Assembly: GCF_947486615.1 (NCBI RefSeq)
Contig: NZ_CANKUD010000003.1
Span: 372,001-436,000, forward strand
Reading direction: 5' to 3'
Length of the DNA stretch: 64,000 nt
Source: an uncultured Modestobacter sp.
GTDB lineage: Bacteria > Actinomycetota > Actinomycetes > Mycobacteriales > Geodermatophilaceae
The position numbers were made by a program, and so were the translations under genes. The notes beneath the pieces are model-generated. The model worked only from the letters and a program-made list of their open reading frames with translations. It did not search any database and had not been told where the DNA came from. The stretch's first letter is position 1. The number at the start of each line of letters is the position of its first letter. Of the stretch, positions 25,456-33,974 are shown one piece after another.

Positions 25456-26423
25456 CCGCGCGCCGTGCCCTCGCCGTCCTGCTGCTCGCCGGTACCGCGC
25501 TGACCGGCTGCGGCAGCGGGGGCGGGTCCGGCGAGGCGCCGGAGGACTACCCGACCGACGACATCGAGCTGCTGGTGCCCTACACCGCCGGCGGGCCGAC
25601 CGACATCGCCGCCCGGGCGCTGGCCGCGCACATGGAGGACGAGCTCGGTCAGTCCGTCGTCGTGACGAACGCGCCCGGCGCGTCGGGCGCCACCGCCTAC
25701 CAGCAGCTGATCAACGCCGACGCCGACGGCTACACGCTGTCGATGACCGCGCTGCCCACGGCGGTGCTCAACTACCTGTCCAACGAGGTCGGCTACACCC
25801 GGGAGGACTTCGCCCCGGTCGGCGTGGTCACCCAGGTGCCCTCGGGGATCATCGTCCCGGCCGACTCGCCGTACGAGTCGCTGGAGGACCTCTTCGACGC
25901 CGCGCGGGCCGACCCGGAGGCGGTCACCGTGGGCACCCCGGGGGCGACGAACACCCACGCCGCGGAGACCCAGCGGATCACCGCGCTCTACGACGTCCCG
26001 CTGACCGTCGTCCCGTTCAACGGCAACGCGGAGGTGCAGACCGCGCTGCTGGGCGGCAACGTCACCGCCGGCTTCGCCAACCTCTCCCAGGACGTCCTGC
26101 CGGCGATCGACTCCGGCGACCTGCGGGTGCTGGCCGTCGGCAGCCCCGAGCCGCTGCCCTACGTGGACGCCCCGACGTTCGTCGAGCTCGACTACCCCGA
26201 GCTGGTGCAGAGCACCACGACCTTCGGGGTGATCGCCCCGGCCGGCACGCCGGCGGAGGTGGTGCAGACGCTGGAGGACACGCTGCGCACCGCGGCGGAG
26301 GAGCCCGGCGTCGTCGAGGCGCTGGACGAGCGGTACGTGCCGGCGGAGTTCATCGGCGCCGACGGCCTCGGCGAGCTGTTCGCCGAGACCGAGGAGACCT
26401 TCCGTGACGTCCTCGGCGACTGA
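25452..26423 (+). CDS. tctC: TctC substrate-binding lipoprotein (copy 2, in operon)
   Basis: 323 aa from ATG 25452, overlapping tctA by 4 bp, which marks it as the cognate binding protein of this TctAB. Lipobox 'TALTGCGS'; family motifs 'YPTDDIELLVPYTAGGPTDIAAR', 'NAPGASGATAYQQL' and 'VPFNGNAEVQTALLGGNV'. The two-subunit CoA-transferase starts 18 bp later, suggesting that the imported acid is activated to a CoA thioester. Confidence 0.93.
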   Translation: MTARRALAVLLLAGTALTGCGSGGGSGEAPEDYPTDDIELLVPYTAGGPTDIAARALAAHMEDELGQSVVVTNAPGASGATAYQQLINADADGYTLSMTALPTAVLNYLSNEVGYTREDFAPVGVVTQVPSGIIVPADSPYESLEDLFDAARADPEAVTVGTPGATNTHAAETQRITALYDVPLTVVPFNGNAEVQTALLGGNVTAGFANLSQDVLPAIDSGDLRVLAVGSPEPLPYVDAPTFVELDYPELVQSTTTFGVIAPAGTPAEVVQTLEDTLRTAAEEPGVVEALDERYVPAEFIGADGLGELFAETEETFRDVLGD

Positions 26424-26441
26424 ACCGGCGATGGGCGTGCG

Positions 26442-27110
26442 GTGATCGACAAGCGGGTGGCGACCCTCGCCGACGCCGTCGCCGGGATCTCCGACGGCGC
26501 CACGGTGCTGATCGGGGGCTTCGGTGACTCCGGCGTCCCGGTGGAGCTGGTGCACGCCCTGCTCGACCAGGGCGCCCGCGACCTGACGGTGGTCACCAAC
26601 AACGCCGGGGCGGGGGAGAGCGACGTCGCGGCGCTGATCCGGGAGCGGCGGGTGCGCACGGTCGTCTGCTCCTACCCCCGGTCGATGGGCTCGATCTGGT
26701 TCGAGGAGCTGTGGCGGGCCGGCGAGATCGGCCTGGAGCTGGTGCCGCAGGGCACGCTGAGCGAGCGGATGCGCGCCGCCGGGGCCGGGCTGGGCGGGTT
26801 CTTCACCCCGACCGGCGCGGACACCCTGCTGGCCGAGGGCAAGGAGGTGCGCACCATCGGCGGCCGCCCGCACGTGTTCGAGCACCCGCTGCCGGGCGAC
26901 GTCGCGCTGGTCAAGGCCCACCGCGCCGACCGGTGGGGCAACCTCGTCTACCGCAAGGCCGCCCGCAACTACGGCCCCACCATGGCGACCGCGGCCACGC
27001 TGACGGTGGTGCAGGTCGAGGAGTTCGTCGAGCTCGGCGACCTGGACCCCGAGGCGGTGGTGACGCCCGGCATCTTCGTCGACCGGGTGGCCGAGGTGGC
27101 GGCGTCGTGA
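26442..27110 (+). CDS. 3-oxoacid CoA-transferase family, subunit A
   Basis: 222 aa, GTG start. 'TVLIGGFGDSGVPVELVHALLDQGARDLTVVTNNAG' is the family I CoA-transferase alpha-subunit signature, and 'GGFFTPTGADTLLAEGKE' fits the AtoD/PcaI/ScoA group. With subunit B it moves CoA between acids (succinyl-CoA or acetyl-CoA as donor). The acceptor is not readable. It overlaps subunit B by 4 bp and follows tctC by 18 bp, pointing to activation of the transported acid. Confidence 0.9.
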   Translation: MIDKRVATLADAVAGISDGATVLIGGFGDSGVPVELVHALLDQGARDLTVVTNNAGAGESDVAALIRERRVRTVVCSYPRSMGSIWFEELWRAGEIGLELVPQGTLSERMRAAGAGLGGFFTPTGADTLLAEGKEVRTIGGRPHVFEHPLPGDVALVKAHRADRWGNLVYRKAARNYGPTMATAATLTVVQVEEFVELGDLDPEAVVTPGIFVDRVAEVAAS

Positions 27111-27775
27111 TCCGCCCGATCAGCGACGTCGCGATGGCCCGGCGGGTGGCCCGCGACATCCCGGACGGCGCCTACGTCAACCTGGGCATCGGGATGCCGA
27201 TCCTGGTCGGCGACGTGGTCGGGCCGGACAAGGAGATCGTCTACCACAGCGAGAACGGCATCCTCGGGATGGGACCGGCCCCCGCACCCGGCGAGGAGGA
27301 CCGCGAGCTGATCAACGCCGGCAAGCAGCCGGTCACCCTGCTGCCCGGCGGCAGCTACTTCCACCACACCGACGCCTTCGTGATGATGCGCGGCGGGCAC
27401 ATCGACATCTCCGTGCTCGGCGCCTTCCAGGTCTCCGAGAGCGGCGACCTGGCCAACTGGATCACCGACCTGGCCACCATGCCGCCGGCCGTCGGCGGAG
27501 CGATGGACCTGGCCGTGGGCGCGAAGCGGGTGCTGGTGATGACCACGCACACCACCCGGGACGGCCGCCCGAAGCTGCTGCCCCGCTGCACCTACCCGCT
27601 CACCGCCGCGCGGGTGGTCGACCGGGTCTACACCGACCTGGCGGTCCTGGACGTCGGCCCCGCCGGGCTGGTCGTCCGGGAGATGGCCCCGGGGCTCACC
27701 CGCGCGGAGCTGCAGTCGGTCACCGCCGCCCGGCTCACCTTCGCCGACGACGTCGGCGAGCTCGACCCGCACTGA
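27107..27775 (+). CDS. 3-oxoacid CoA-transferase family, subunit B
   Basis: 222 aa from GTG 27107, overlapping subunit A (GTGA); the track start (26711) is a shadow. 'GAYVNLGIGMPILVGDVV' and 'IVYHSENGILGMGPAP' are family hallmarks, the SENG motif carrying the catalytic glutamate that forms the CoA thioester. 'GGHIDISVLGAFQVSESGDLANW' is also typical of beta subunits. A third tctC gene follows after 29 bp. Confidence 0.92.
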   Translation: MIRPISDVAMARRVARDIPDGAYVNLGIGMPILVGDVVGPDKEIVYHSENGILGMGPAPAPGEEDRELINAGKQPVTLLPGGSYFHHTDAFVMMRGGHIDISVLGAFQVSESGDLANWITDLATMPPAVGGAMDLAVGAKRVLVMTTHTTRDGRPKLLPRCTYPLTAARVVDRVYTDLAVLDVGPAGLVVREMAPGLTRAELQSVTAARLTFADDVGELDPH

Positions 27776-27804
27776 CCCGCACCGCCCGACCCCCGGAGGC
27801 AACG

Positions 27805-28785
27805 ATGCCCCTGTCCCGCACCGCCCGCGCACTCGCCGCATGTGCCGCCCTCGGCCTGCTCACCGCGTGCGGGTCGGAGGAGTCGCCGTCCGGCTCGGCC
27901 GCGGAGTACCCGACCGAGGAGATCCGGCTGCTGGTGCCCTACGGGGCAGGCGGGCCCACCGACCTGGCCGCCCGCGCCTTCGGCGCCTCCCTGGAGGAGC
28001 AGCTGGGCCAGACGGTGGTGGTGGAGAACCTGCCCGGCGGCTCGGGAGCGCTCGCCACCCAGGAGCTGCTCGCCGCCGACCCCGACGGGCACACCCTCTC
28101 CCTGGCCACCGCGGGAACACTGGTGGTCACGCCGCTGGCCAACGAGGTCGGCTACACCAAGGACGACGTGACGCCGATCGGGGTGCTGACCGAGGTGCCG
28201 TCGGTGCTCGCCGTCGGCGCGGACTCGCCGTACGCGACCGTCGAGGACCTCGTCGCCGCGGCGGAGGAGCAGCCGGGCACGCTGAACGTGGGCACCCCGG
28301 GCGCCTCCACCCCGCAGGCGATCGAGCTGCAGCGGCTGGCCGACGAGTACGACGTCGAGGTCACCGCCGTGCCGTTCAACGGCAACGCGGAGATGACCAC
28401 CGCCCTGCTGGGCGGCAACGTCGACGCGGTGCTGATCAACGCCTCCTCCGACGTCACCACCAACATCGACGCCGGCCAGTTCCAGCCGCTGGCGGTCTCC
28501 TCCGCCGAGCGGCTGTCCTGGCTGCCGGACACCCCGACCCTCGCCGAGTCCGGCTTCCCGGAGCTGACCCTGTCCGGGTCGACCTTCGGCCTCATCGGCC
28601 CCGGTGACCTGCCCGAGGAGATCGTCACCGAGCTGGAGGACGCCCTCCGGACGGCGGCCGAGGACCCGGCGGTCGTCGAGCAGGTCGGCGAGGAGTACGT
28701 GCCGGCGGAGTTCCAGGGCGCGGCCGAGTTCCAGGAGCTGCTCGACCGCACGCAGGAGGTCTACGAGCCGATCCTCGGCGGCTGA
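27805..28785 (+). CDS. TctC substrate-binding lipoprotein (copy 3)
   Basis: 326 aa, ATG after CCCCGGAGGCAACG. Lipobox 'GLLTACGS'; 'YPTEEIRLLVPYGAGGPTDLAAR', 'VVVENLPGGSGALATQEL' and 'VPFNGNAEMTTALLGGNVDAVLINAS'. By eye it is closer to copy 1 than to copy 2. Last gene of the tctBAC-CoA-transferase operon; it converges on rhaB with 12 bp between stops. Confidence 0.92.
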   Translation: MPLSRTARALAACAALGLLTACGSEESPSGSAAEYPTEEIRLLVPYGAGGPTDLAARAFGASLEEQLGQTVVVENLPGGSGALATQELLAADPDGHTLSLATAGTLVVTPLANEVGYTKDDVTPIGVLTEVPSVLAVGADSPYATVEDLVAAAEEQPGTLNVGTPGASTPQAIELQRLADEYDVEVTAVPFNGNAEMTTALLGGNVDAVLINASSDVTTNIDAGQFQPLAVSSAERLSWLPDTPTLAESGFPELTLSGSTFGLIGPGDLPEEIVTELEDALRTAAEDPAVVEQVGEEYVPAEFQGAAEFQELLDRTQEVYEPILGG

Positions 28786-28797
28786 CCCGCGGCGGGA

Positions 28798-30282
28798 TCA
28801 GCGCAGCCGCGCCTCGGCGGCGGCCCAGGCCGGCTCGGCGCCGGTGGCCGGCTCGTAGCGCTGCACCTGCTGGGTCCCCCGCAGCAGCGCCCGCAGCTCC
28901 GCCAGCCCGCCGCTGACCGCGCCGCCCGCGCGGGCCTGCACCAGCACGTTGCCCAGCGCCGCCGCCTCCACCGGCCCGGCGACCACCGGCAGGCCGCAGG
29001 CGTCGGCGGTGAGCTGGCACAGCAGCGTGTTGCGGGCACCGCCGCCGACCAGGTGGACGACGTCCACGGACTGCCCGGAGAGCTCGGCCGCCTGGCGCAC
29101 CGCGCGCCGGTAGGCCAGCGCCAGGCTGTCCAGGATGCAGCGGACGGTGGCCGCCTGGCTCTGCGGCGGCGTCTGCCCGGTCTCCCGGCAGACCTCGGCG
29201 ATCCGGGCGGGCATGTCGCCGGGCGGCAGGAAGCGGTCGTCGTCGCAGTCCACGACCGCGCCGAAGGCCGGCTCCCGGACCGCCGCGTGCAGCAGCTCGG
29301 TGAGGTCGGCCGGCAGCCCGGCCGCCTGCCAGGTGCGCATCGACTCCTGCAGCAACCACAGCCCCATCACGTTGCGCAGGTAACGGACCGTTCCGTCCAC
29401 CCCGAGCTCGTTGGTGAACCCCGCCGCCCGGCTGGCCTCGGTGAGCACCGGGGCGTCGAGCTCCATCCCGACCAGCGACCAGGTGCCACAGGAGACGTAG
29501 GCGAACCGCTCGGACTCCGCCGGCACCCCCACGACCGCCGAGGCGGTGTCGTGCGAGCCGACCGCCGTCACCGGCACCGGCCCGGTCAGCCCGGTCTCGG
29601 CGAGCACCTCACCGGTGAGCTCGCCGAGCCGGTCACCGGGCTGCCGCAGCGGCGGCAACAGCTCGTGCGGCAGGCGGAGCCGGTCGACAAGGTCGGTCGA
29701 CCACCGCCGGGTGGTGGCGTCCAGCAGCCCGGTGGTGGAGGCGTTGGTGACCTCGGCCCCCACCGCCCCGGTCAGCCAGTACGCCAGCAGGTCCGGGATC
29801 AGCAGCGCGTGCCGGGCCAGCCCGAACCCGGCCAGCTGCCGCATCGCCGCGAGCTGGAACACCGTGTTGAACGGCAGGTGCTGCAGGCCGTTGACCCGGT
29901 ACAGCTCGGCCGGCGACACCAGCTCGTGCACCCCGGGGACGGCGGTGGCGTGCCGGGCGTCCCGGTAGTGCACCGGGTTGCCCAGCAGCGCGCCGTCGGC
30001 GTCGAGCAGCCCGACGTCGACGGCCCAGCTGTCGATGCCCACGCCGTCCAGCGGCCCGGCGTCCCGGCCGGCGGCCCGCAGGCCGTCGCGCACCCCGCCG
30101 TAGAGGGCCAGCACGTCCCAGTGCAGCGTGCCGGCGACCCGGACCGGCCGGTTGGCGAACCGGTTGACCTCGTGCAGCTCCAGCCGCCCGGGCCCGACCC
30201 GCCCGACCATCACCCGCCCGCTCGAGGCCCCCAGGTCGACAGCGGCCAGGGTCAGCTCCCGACCGGCCGTGTTGGCCGACAT
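28798..30282 (-). CDS. rhaB: Rhamnulokinase RhaB
   Basis: 494 aa. FGGY sugar-kinase fold: 'LAAVDLGASSGRVMVGRVG' (phosphate 1), 'GVGIDSWAVDVGLLDADG', 'VGSHDTASAVVGVP', 'YVSCGTWSLVGMEL' and 'VHLVGGGARNTLLCQLTADA' (adenosine motif). The match is to the rhamnulokinase branch. It phosphorylates L-rhamnulose to rhamnulose 1-phosphate with ATP. It begins 8 bp after the aldolase-dehydrogenase gene and is the last gene of the leftward rha operon. Confidence 0.93.
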   Translation of the reverse strand: MSANTAGRELTLAAVDLGASSGRVMVGRVGPGRLELHEVNRFANRPVRVAGTLHWDVLALYGGVRDGLRAAGRDAGPLDGVGIDSWAVDVGLLDADGALLGNPVHYRDARHATAVPGVHELVSPAELYRVNGLQHLPFNTVFQLAAMRQLAGFGLARHALLIPDLLAYWLTGAVGAEVTNASTTGLLDATTRRWSTDLVDRLRLPHELLPPLRQPGDRLGELTGEVLAETGLTGPVPVTAVGSHDTASAVVGVPAESERFAYVSCGTWSLVGMELDAPVLTEASRAAGFTNELGVDGTVRYLRNVMGLWLLQESMRTWQAAGLPADLTELLHAAVREPAFGAVVDCDDDRFLPPGDMPARIAEVCRETGQTPPQSQAATVRCILDSLALAYRRAVRQAAELSGQSVDVVHLVGGGARNTLLCQLTADACGLPVVAGPVEAAALGNVLVQARAGGAVSGGLAELRALLRGTQQVQRYEPATGAEPAWAAAEARLR

Positions 30283-30290
30283 GGCCGGGC

Positions 30291-32327
30291 TCAGCGGAGG
30301 AAGGCGGCGGCGACGCCGGAGTCGACGGGGACGTGCAGTCCGGTGGTCCGGGTGAGCTCGCCGCCGGTCAGCGCGAAGACGGCGTCGGCGACGTGCTCGG
30401 GCAGCACCTCGCGCTTGAGCAGGGTGCGCTGGGCGTAGTACTTGCCCAGCTCCTCCTCGGGGACGCCGTAGACCGCGGCCCGCTTGGCGCCCCAGCCGCC
30501 GGCGAAGATCCCCGACCCGCGCACGACGCCGTCGGGGTTGATGCCGTTGACCCGGATCTGGTGTTCGCCCAGCTCGGCGGCGAGCAGCCGCACCTGGTGC
30601 GCCTGGTCGGCCTTGGTCGAGGAGTAGGCGATGTTGCTGGGTCCGGCGAAGACCGCGTTCTTGCTGGAGATGTAGACGACGTCGCCGCCCATGCCCTGCT
30701 CGATCATGATCCGGGCCGCCTCGCGGGAGACCAGGAACGAGCCCTTGGCCATCACGTCGTGCTGGAGGTCCCAGTCCTGCTCCGTGGTCTCCAGCAGCGG
30801 CTTGGAGATCGACAGCCCGGCGTTGTTGACCACCAGGTCGACCCCGCCGAAGGCGAGCACCGCCGCCCGGAAGGCCGCGGCCACCGCCTCGGCGTCGCTG
30901 ACGTCGGCGGCCACGCCCACCGCGACGTCGGTCGAGCCGATCTCCGCCGCGGCGTCGGTGGCCTTGGCCAGGTCCAGGTCGGCGACGACGACGCAGGCGC
31001 CCTCGGCGGCCAGCCGCTGGGCGATCGCCTTGCCGATCCCGCTGGCCGCGCCGGTGACCAGCGCGACCCGGGTGGCCAGCGGCTTGGGCTTCGGCATCCG
31101 GGCGAGCTTGGCCTCCTCCAGCGCCCAGTACTCGATCCGGAACTTCTCGCTCTCGTCGATCGGCGCGTAGGTCGACACCGCCTCGGCGCCGCGCATCACG
31201 TTGATCGCGTTGACGTAGAACTCACCGGCGACCCGGGCGGTCTGCTTGTTCGCCCCGAAGCTGAACATGCCGACGCCGGGCACCAGCACGATCGCCGGGT
31301 CGGCGCCGCGCATCGGCGGGGAGTCCGGGCCCGCGTGCCGCTCGTAGTAGGCGGCGTAGTCGGCGCGGTAGGCCTCGTGCAGCTCACGCAGCCGGGCGAC
31401 GACGTCCTCGACCGGGGCGGACGCCGGCAGGTCGACCACCAGCGGGCGCACCTTGGTGCGCAGGAAGTGGTCGGGGCAGGAGGTGCCCAGCGCGGCCAGC
31501 CGTGGGTGCTCGGCCGACGCCAGGAAGTCCAGCACCACGTCGGTGTCGGTGTAGTGGCCGACCTGCGGCTTGTCGGTGCTCGCCAGCCCGCGGACGACGG
31601 GCAGCAGCGCGGCCGCCTTCGCCCGGCGTTCGGCCTCCGGCAGCGCCGCGTACCCGGGCAGCGGCGCCCCGAAGGGCTGCGGGCGGCCGCGCTCGGCGAG
31701 GAAGCGCTCCGCCGTCCGGATGATCTCGAGGCTGTTGGCCTCGCACTGCTCGCTGGTGTCGGCCCAGGCGGTGATGCCGTGCCCGCCCAGGACCGCCCCG
31801 ATGGCCTGCGGGTTCTTCTCGGCGATCTCGGCGATGTCCAGCCCCAGCTGGAAGCCGGGACGGCGCCACGGCACCCAGACCACGCGGTCGCCGAAGCACT
31901 CGGCCGTCAGCGCCTCGCCGTCGGCCGCGGTGGCCAGCGCGATGCCGGAGTCGGGGTGCAGGTGGTCGACGTGCGCGGCGCGGACCAGCCCGTGCATCGC
32001 GGTGTCGATCGACGGCGCCGCCCCGCCCCGGCCGAACGCGCAGTGGTCGAACGCGGCGACCATCTCGTCCTCCCGGTCGACGCCGGGGTAGACGTCGACC
32101 AGCGAGCGCAGCCGGTCCAGCCGCAGCACCGCCAGGCCCGGCTCGGTGAGCGTGCCGAGGTCGCCGCCGGAGCCCTTCACCCAGAGCAGCTCGACCGGCT
32201 GCCCGGTCACCGGGTCGGTGCCGGTGCCGGCGGCGGAGGTGTTGCCGCCGGCGTAGTTGGTGTTCCGCGGGTCCGCGCCGAGGCGGTTCGAGCGGGTGAG
32301 CAGGTCACTGACCACGGGGTTCGTCAT
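30291..32327 (-). CDS. Bifunctional rhamnulose-1-phosphate aldolase / lactaldehyde dehydrogenase
   Basis: 678 aa, a natural fusion. Residues 1-400 are a class II aldolase with metal-binding 'AHVDHLHPDSGIALA' and 'VLGGHGITAWADTSEQCEAN'. Residues 430-678 are a short-chain dehydrogenase with 'VALVTGAASGIGKAIAQRLA' and the 'YSSTKADQAHQVR' active site. The aldolase splits rhamnulose 1-phosphate into dihydroxyacetone phosphate and L-lactaldehyde; the dehydrogenase should oxidise the lactaldehyde to L-lactate with NAD. The same fusion is known from rhamnose operons of other bacteria (RhaEW/RhaD type). It follows rhaI by 19 bp. Confidence 0.93.
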   Translation of the reverse strand: MTNPVVSDLLTRSNRLGADPRNTNYAGGNTSAAGTGTDPVTGQPVELLWVKGSGGDLGTLTEPGLAVLRLDRLRSLVDVYPGVDREDEMVAAFDHCAFGRGGAAPSIDTAMHGLVRAAHVDHLHPDSGIALATAADGEALTAECFGDRVVWVPWRRPGFQLGLDIAEIAEKNPQAIGAVLGGHGITAWADTSEQCEANSLEIIRTAERFLAERGRPQPFGAPLPGYAALPEAERRAKAAALLPVVRGLASTDKPQVGHYTDTDVVLDFLASAEHPRLAALGTSCPDHFLRTKVRPLVVDLPASAPVEDVVARLRELHEAYRADYAAYYERHAGPDSPPMRGADPAIVLVPGVGMFSFGANKQTARVAGEFYVNAINVMRGAEAVSTYAPIDESEKFRIEYWALEEAKLARMPKPKPLATRVALVTGAASGIGKAIAQRLAAEGACVVVADLDLAKATDAAAEIGSTDVAVGVAADVSDAEAVAAAFRAAVLAFGGVDLVVNNAGLSISKPLLETTEQDWDLQHDVMAKGSFLVSREAARIMIEQGMGGDVVYISSKNAVFAGPSNIAYSSTKADQAHQVRLLAAELGEHQIRVNGINPDGVVRGSGIFAGGWGAKRAAVYGVPEEELGKYYAQRTLLKREVLPEHVADAVFALTGGELTRTTGLHVPVDSGVAAAFLR

Positions 32328-32346
32328 CTCGTCGTCCTCCAGTTCC

Positions 32347-33519
32347 TCAAGCGCCCCAGGAGGCCTGCTGGCCTCCGACGCGGTCGGTGGCGATCTGCTC
32401 CTGGTGCCCGGAGGCGGCGTAGGCCCGGTAGGGGTCGCCGGCCAGCCCCTTCGACTCGCGGAGCTGCGCGAGCAGCGGGCGGACGTCGGTGTTGTAGGCG
32501 TCCATCAGCGCACCGTTGGCGCCGAGCACGTCACCGGACTGCTGGGCGGCCCGCAGCGCCTCGCGGTCGACCAGCAGCGCCTTGGCGGTGGCCTCCTGCA
32601 CGTTCATCACCGAGCGGATCTGGCCGGGGATCTTCGGCTCGATGTTGTGGCACTGGTCGAGCATGAAGTTGACGCCGGAGTCCGGCCGGAGCGCGTCGGC
32701 CCGGACGATCTCGTTCATGATCCGGAACAGCTGGAACGGGTCGGCCGCGCCGACGATCAGGTCGTCGTCGCCGTAGAAGCGGGAGTTGAAGTCGAAGGCG
32801 CCGAGCCGGCCCACCCGCAGCAGCTGGGCGACGATGAACTCGATGTTGGTGTTCGGCGCGTGGTGGCCGGTGTCCAGCACGACCTTCGCCTGCTCGCCCA
32901 GGGCCAGGCAGTGCAGCAGCGAGGTGCCCCAGTCGGGGACGTCCATCGTGTAGAAGTACGGCTCGTAGAACTTGTACTCCAGGATCAGCCGGTGCCCGGG
33001 GTCGAGCTCGGCGTAGATCTGCTGCAGCGACTCGGCCAGCCGGTCCTGCCGGTCGCGGATGTCGTCCTGGCCCGGGTAGTTGGTGCCGTCGGGCAGCCAG
33101 ATCTTCAGGTCGGTCGAGCCGGTGGCCCGCATGACGTCGATGCACTGCACGTGGTGGGCCACGGCCTTCGCCCGCACCGCCGGGTCGGCGGAGGTGAGCG
33201 AGCCGAGCTTGTACTCGTCGGCCTGGAACAGGTTCGAGTTGATCGCGCCGATGGAGACGCCCTCGTCGGTGGCGTGCTGGGCGAGTTCGGCGAAGTCGTC
33301 GACCAGGTCCCACGGGATGTGCAGCGAGACCCGGGGAGCGGCGCCGGTGTACCGGTGGACGACGGCGGCGTCGCTGATCTTCTCGAACGGGTTCCGCGGG
33401 ACGCCGGGGGTGCTGAACACCTTGAACCGGGTGCCGGCGTTGCCGAACGCCCAGGACGGCAGCTCGATGGTCTGCTCGGCGAGCGCGGTCAGGGCCTGGG
33501 CCTGGAGGTCGGTGGTCAC
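32347..33519 (-). CDS. rhaI: L-rhamnose isomerase (RhaI type)
   Basis: 390 aa, GTG start overlapping rhaU by 4 bp. TIM-barrel xylose-isomerase-like enzyme with metal-site segments 'LILEYKFYEPYFYTMDVPDWG', 'VVLDTGHHAPNTNIEFIVAQLL' and 'GAFDFNSRFYGDDDLIVGAADP'. It is of the Pseudomonas/Actinobacteria RhaI type rather than E. coli RhaA. It converts L-rhamnose to L-rhamnulose. Other track ORFs here (33756, 34522) are shadows. Confidence 0.94.
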   Translation of the reverse strand: MTTDLQAQALTALAEQTIELPSWAFGNAGTRFKVFSTPGVPRNPFEKISDAAVVHRYTGAAPRVSLHIPWDLVDDFAELAQHATDEGVSIGAINSNLFQADEYKLGSLTSADPAVRAKAVAHHVQCIDVMRATGSTDLKIWLPDGTNYPGQDDIRDRQDRLAESLQQIYAELDPGHRLILEYKFYEPYFYTMDVPDWGTSLLHCLALGEQAKVVLDTGHHAPNTNIEFIVAQLLRVGRLGAFDFNSRFYGDDDLIVGAADPFQLFRIMNEIVRADALRPDSGVNFMLDQCHNIEPKIPGQIRSVMNVQEATAKALLVDREALRAAQQSGDVLGANGALMDAYNTDVRPLLAQLRESKGLAGDPYRAYAASGHQEQIATDRVGGQQASWGA

Positions 33520-33875
33520 GGGGTCTCTCCGTTCGTCGTAGTGGGCTCCCCGGCGGCCCGCAGCTGGGCGTCCAGGTCGAAGACGAGGTCGAGCGAGGAC
33601 TTGCCGCGGCCGTCCCCGGTCTCGAAGAAGGGCGCCATCTCGGCCTCCCAGCGGGCGCTGACCTCGGCGGCGTCGACGGCGGCCTGGGCGGCATCCAGGT
33701 CATCGGTCTGCACGGTGCCGACGAGCAGGCCGTCGTCCCGCAGGAACAGCTGGTAGTCCCGCCAGCCGGCGTCGCGCAGCGCGCGGAGCATCTCCGGCCA
33801 GACGGCGGCGTGCCGTGCGCGGTACTCGGCGAGCCGGTCGGCCCGGACCTGCAGGGTGAAACAGACCCGCGACAC
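33516..33875 (-). CDS. rhaU: L-rhamnose mutarotase RhaU
   Basis: 119 aa; GTG 33875 follows GAGGAG at 5 nt. 'RVCFTLQVRADRLAEYRARHAAVWPEML' and 'GWRDYQLFLRDDGLLVGTVQTDD' are typical of the dimeric ferredoxin-like mutarotase, including the catalytic His/Tyr region. It interconverts alpha and beta anomers of L-rhamnose ahead of the isomerase. First gene of the leftward rha operon; a LacI-type operator lies 14-25 bp before its start. Confidence 0.94.
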   Translation of the reverse strand: MSRVCFTLQVRADRLAEYRARHAAVWPEMLRALRDAGWRDYQLFLRDDGLLVGTVQTDDLDAAQAAVDAAEVSARWEAEMAPFFETGDGRGKSSLDLVFDLDAQLRAAGEPTTTNGETP

Positions 33876-33888
33876 GACGTCTCCTCAC

Positions 33889-33900
33889 TGAAACGATTCA
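33889..33900. promoter_or_regulatory. LacI-type operator in the rha/regulator intergenic region
   Basis: TGAAACGATTCA, a near-perfect dyad with the central CG typical of LacI-family sites. It overlaps the -35 box of the rightward regulator promoter and falls about 10-21 bp downstream of the predicted leftward rha transcription start, so one bound dimer could block both. Confidence 0.75.
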
Positions 33901-33926
33901 CAAGGTGCTGTGGGCCACAGTAGGAT
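33898..33926 (+). promoter_or_regulatory. Promoter of the LacI regulator-lutABC operon
   Basis: TTCACA (33898-33903), 17 bp, TAGGAT (33921-33926). Predicted transcription starts near 33933, downstream of the track's GTG 33930. Confidence 0.65.
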
Positions 33927-33945
33927 GCTGTGTGCGAGCGGTCAA
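33917..33945 (-). promoter_or_regulatory. Promoter of the rhaU operon
   Basis: Reading leftward: TTGACC (33945-33940), 17 bp, TACTGT (33922-33917). Its -10 box overlaps the -10 box of the opposing promoter by two bases. Confidence 0.6.
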
Positions 33946-33974
33946 CGGGCCCGCCGGGAACCGAGGGGGCAGCG

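Noticed and set aside
29053-30438. 461-aa plus-strand ORF opposite rhaB
   Set aside because: Antisense shadow; rhamnulokinase motifs are complete on the minus strand.
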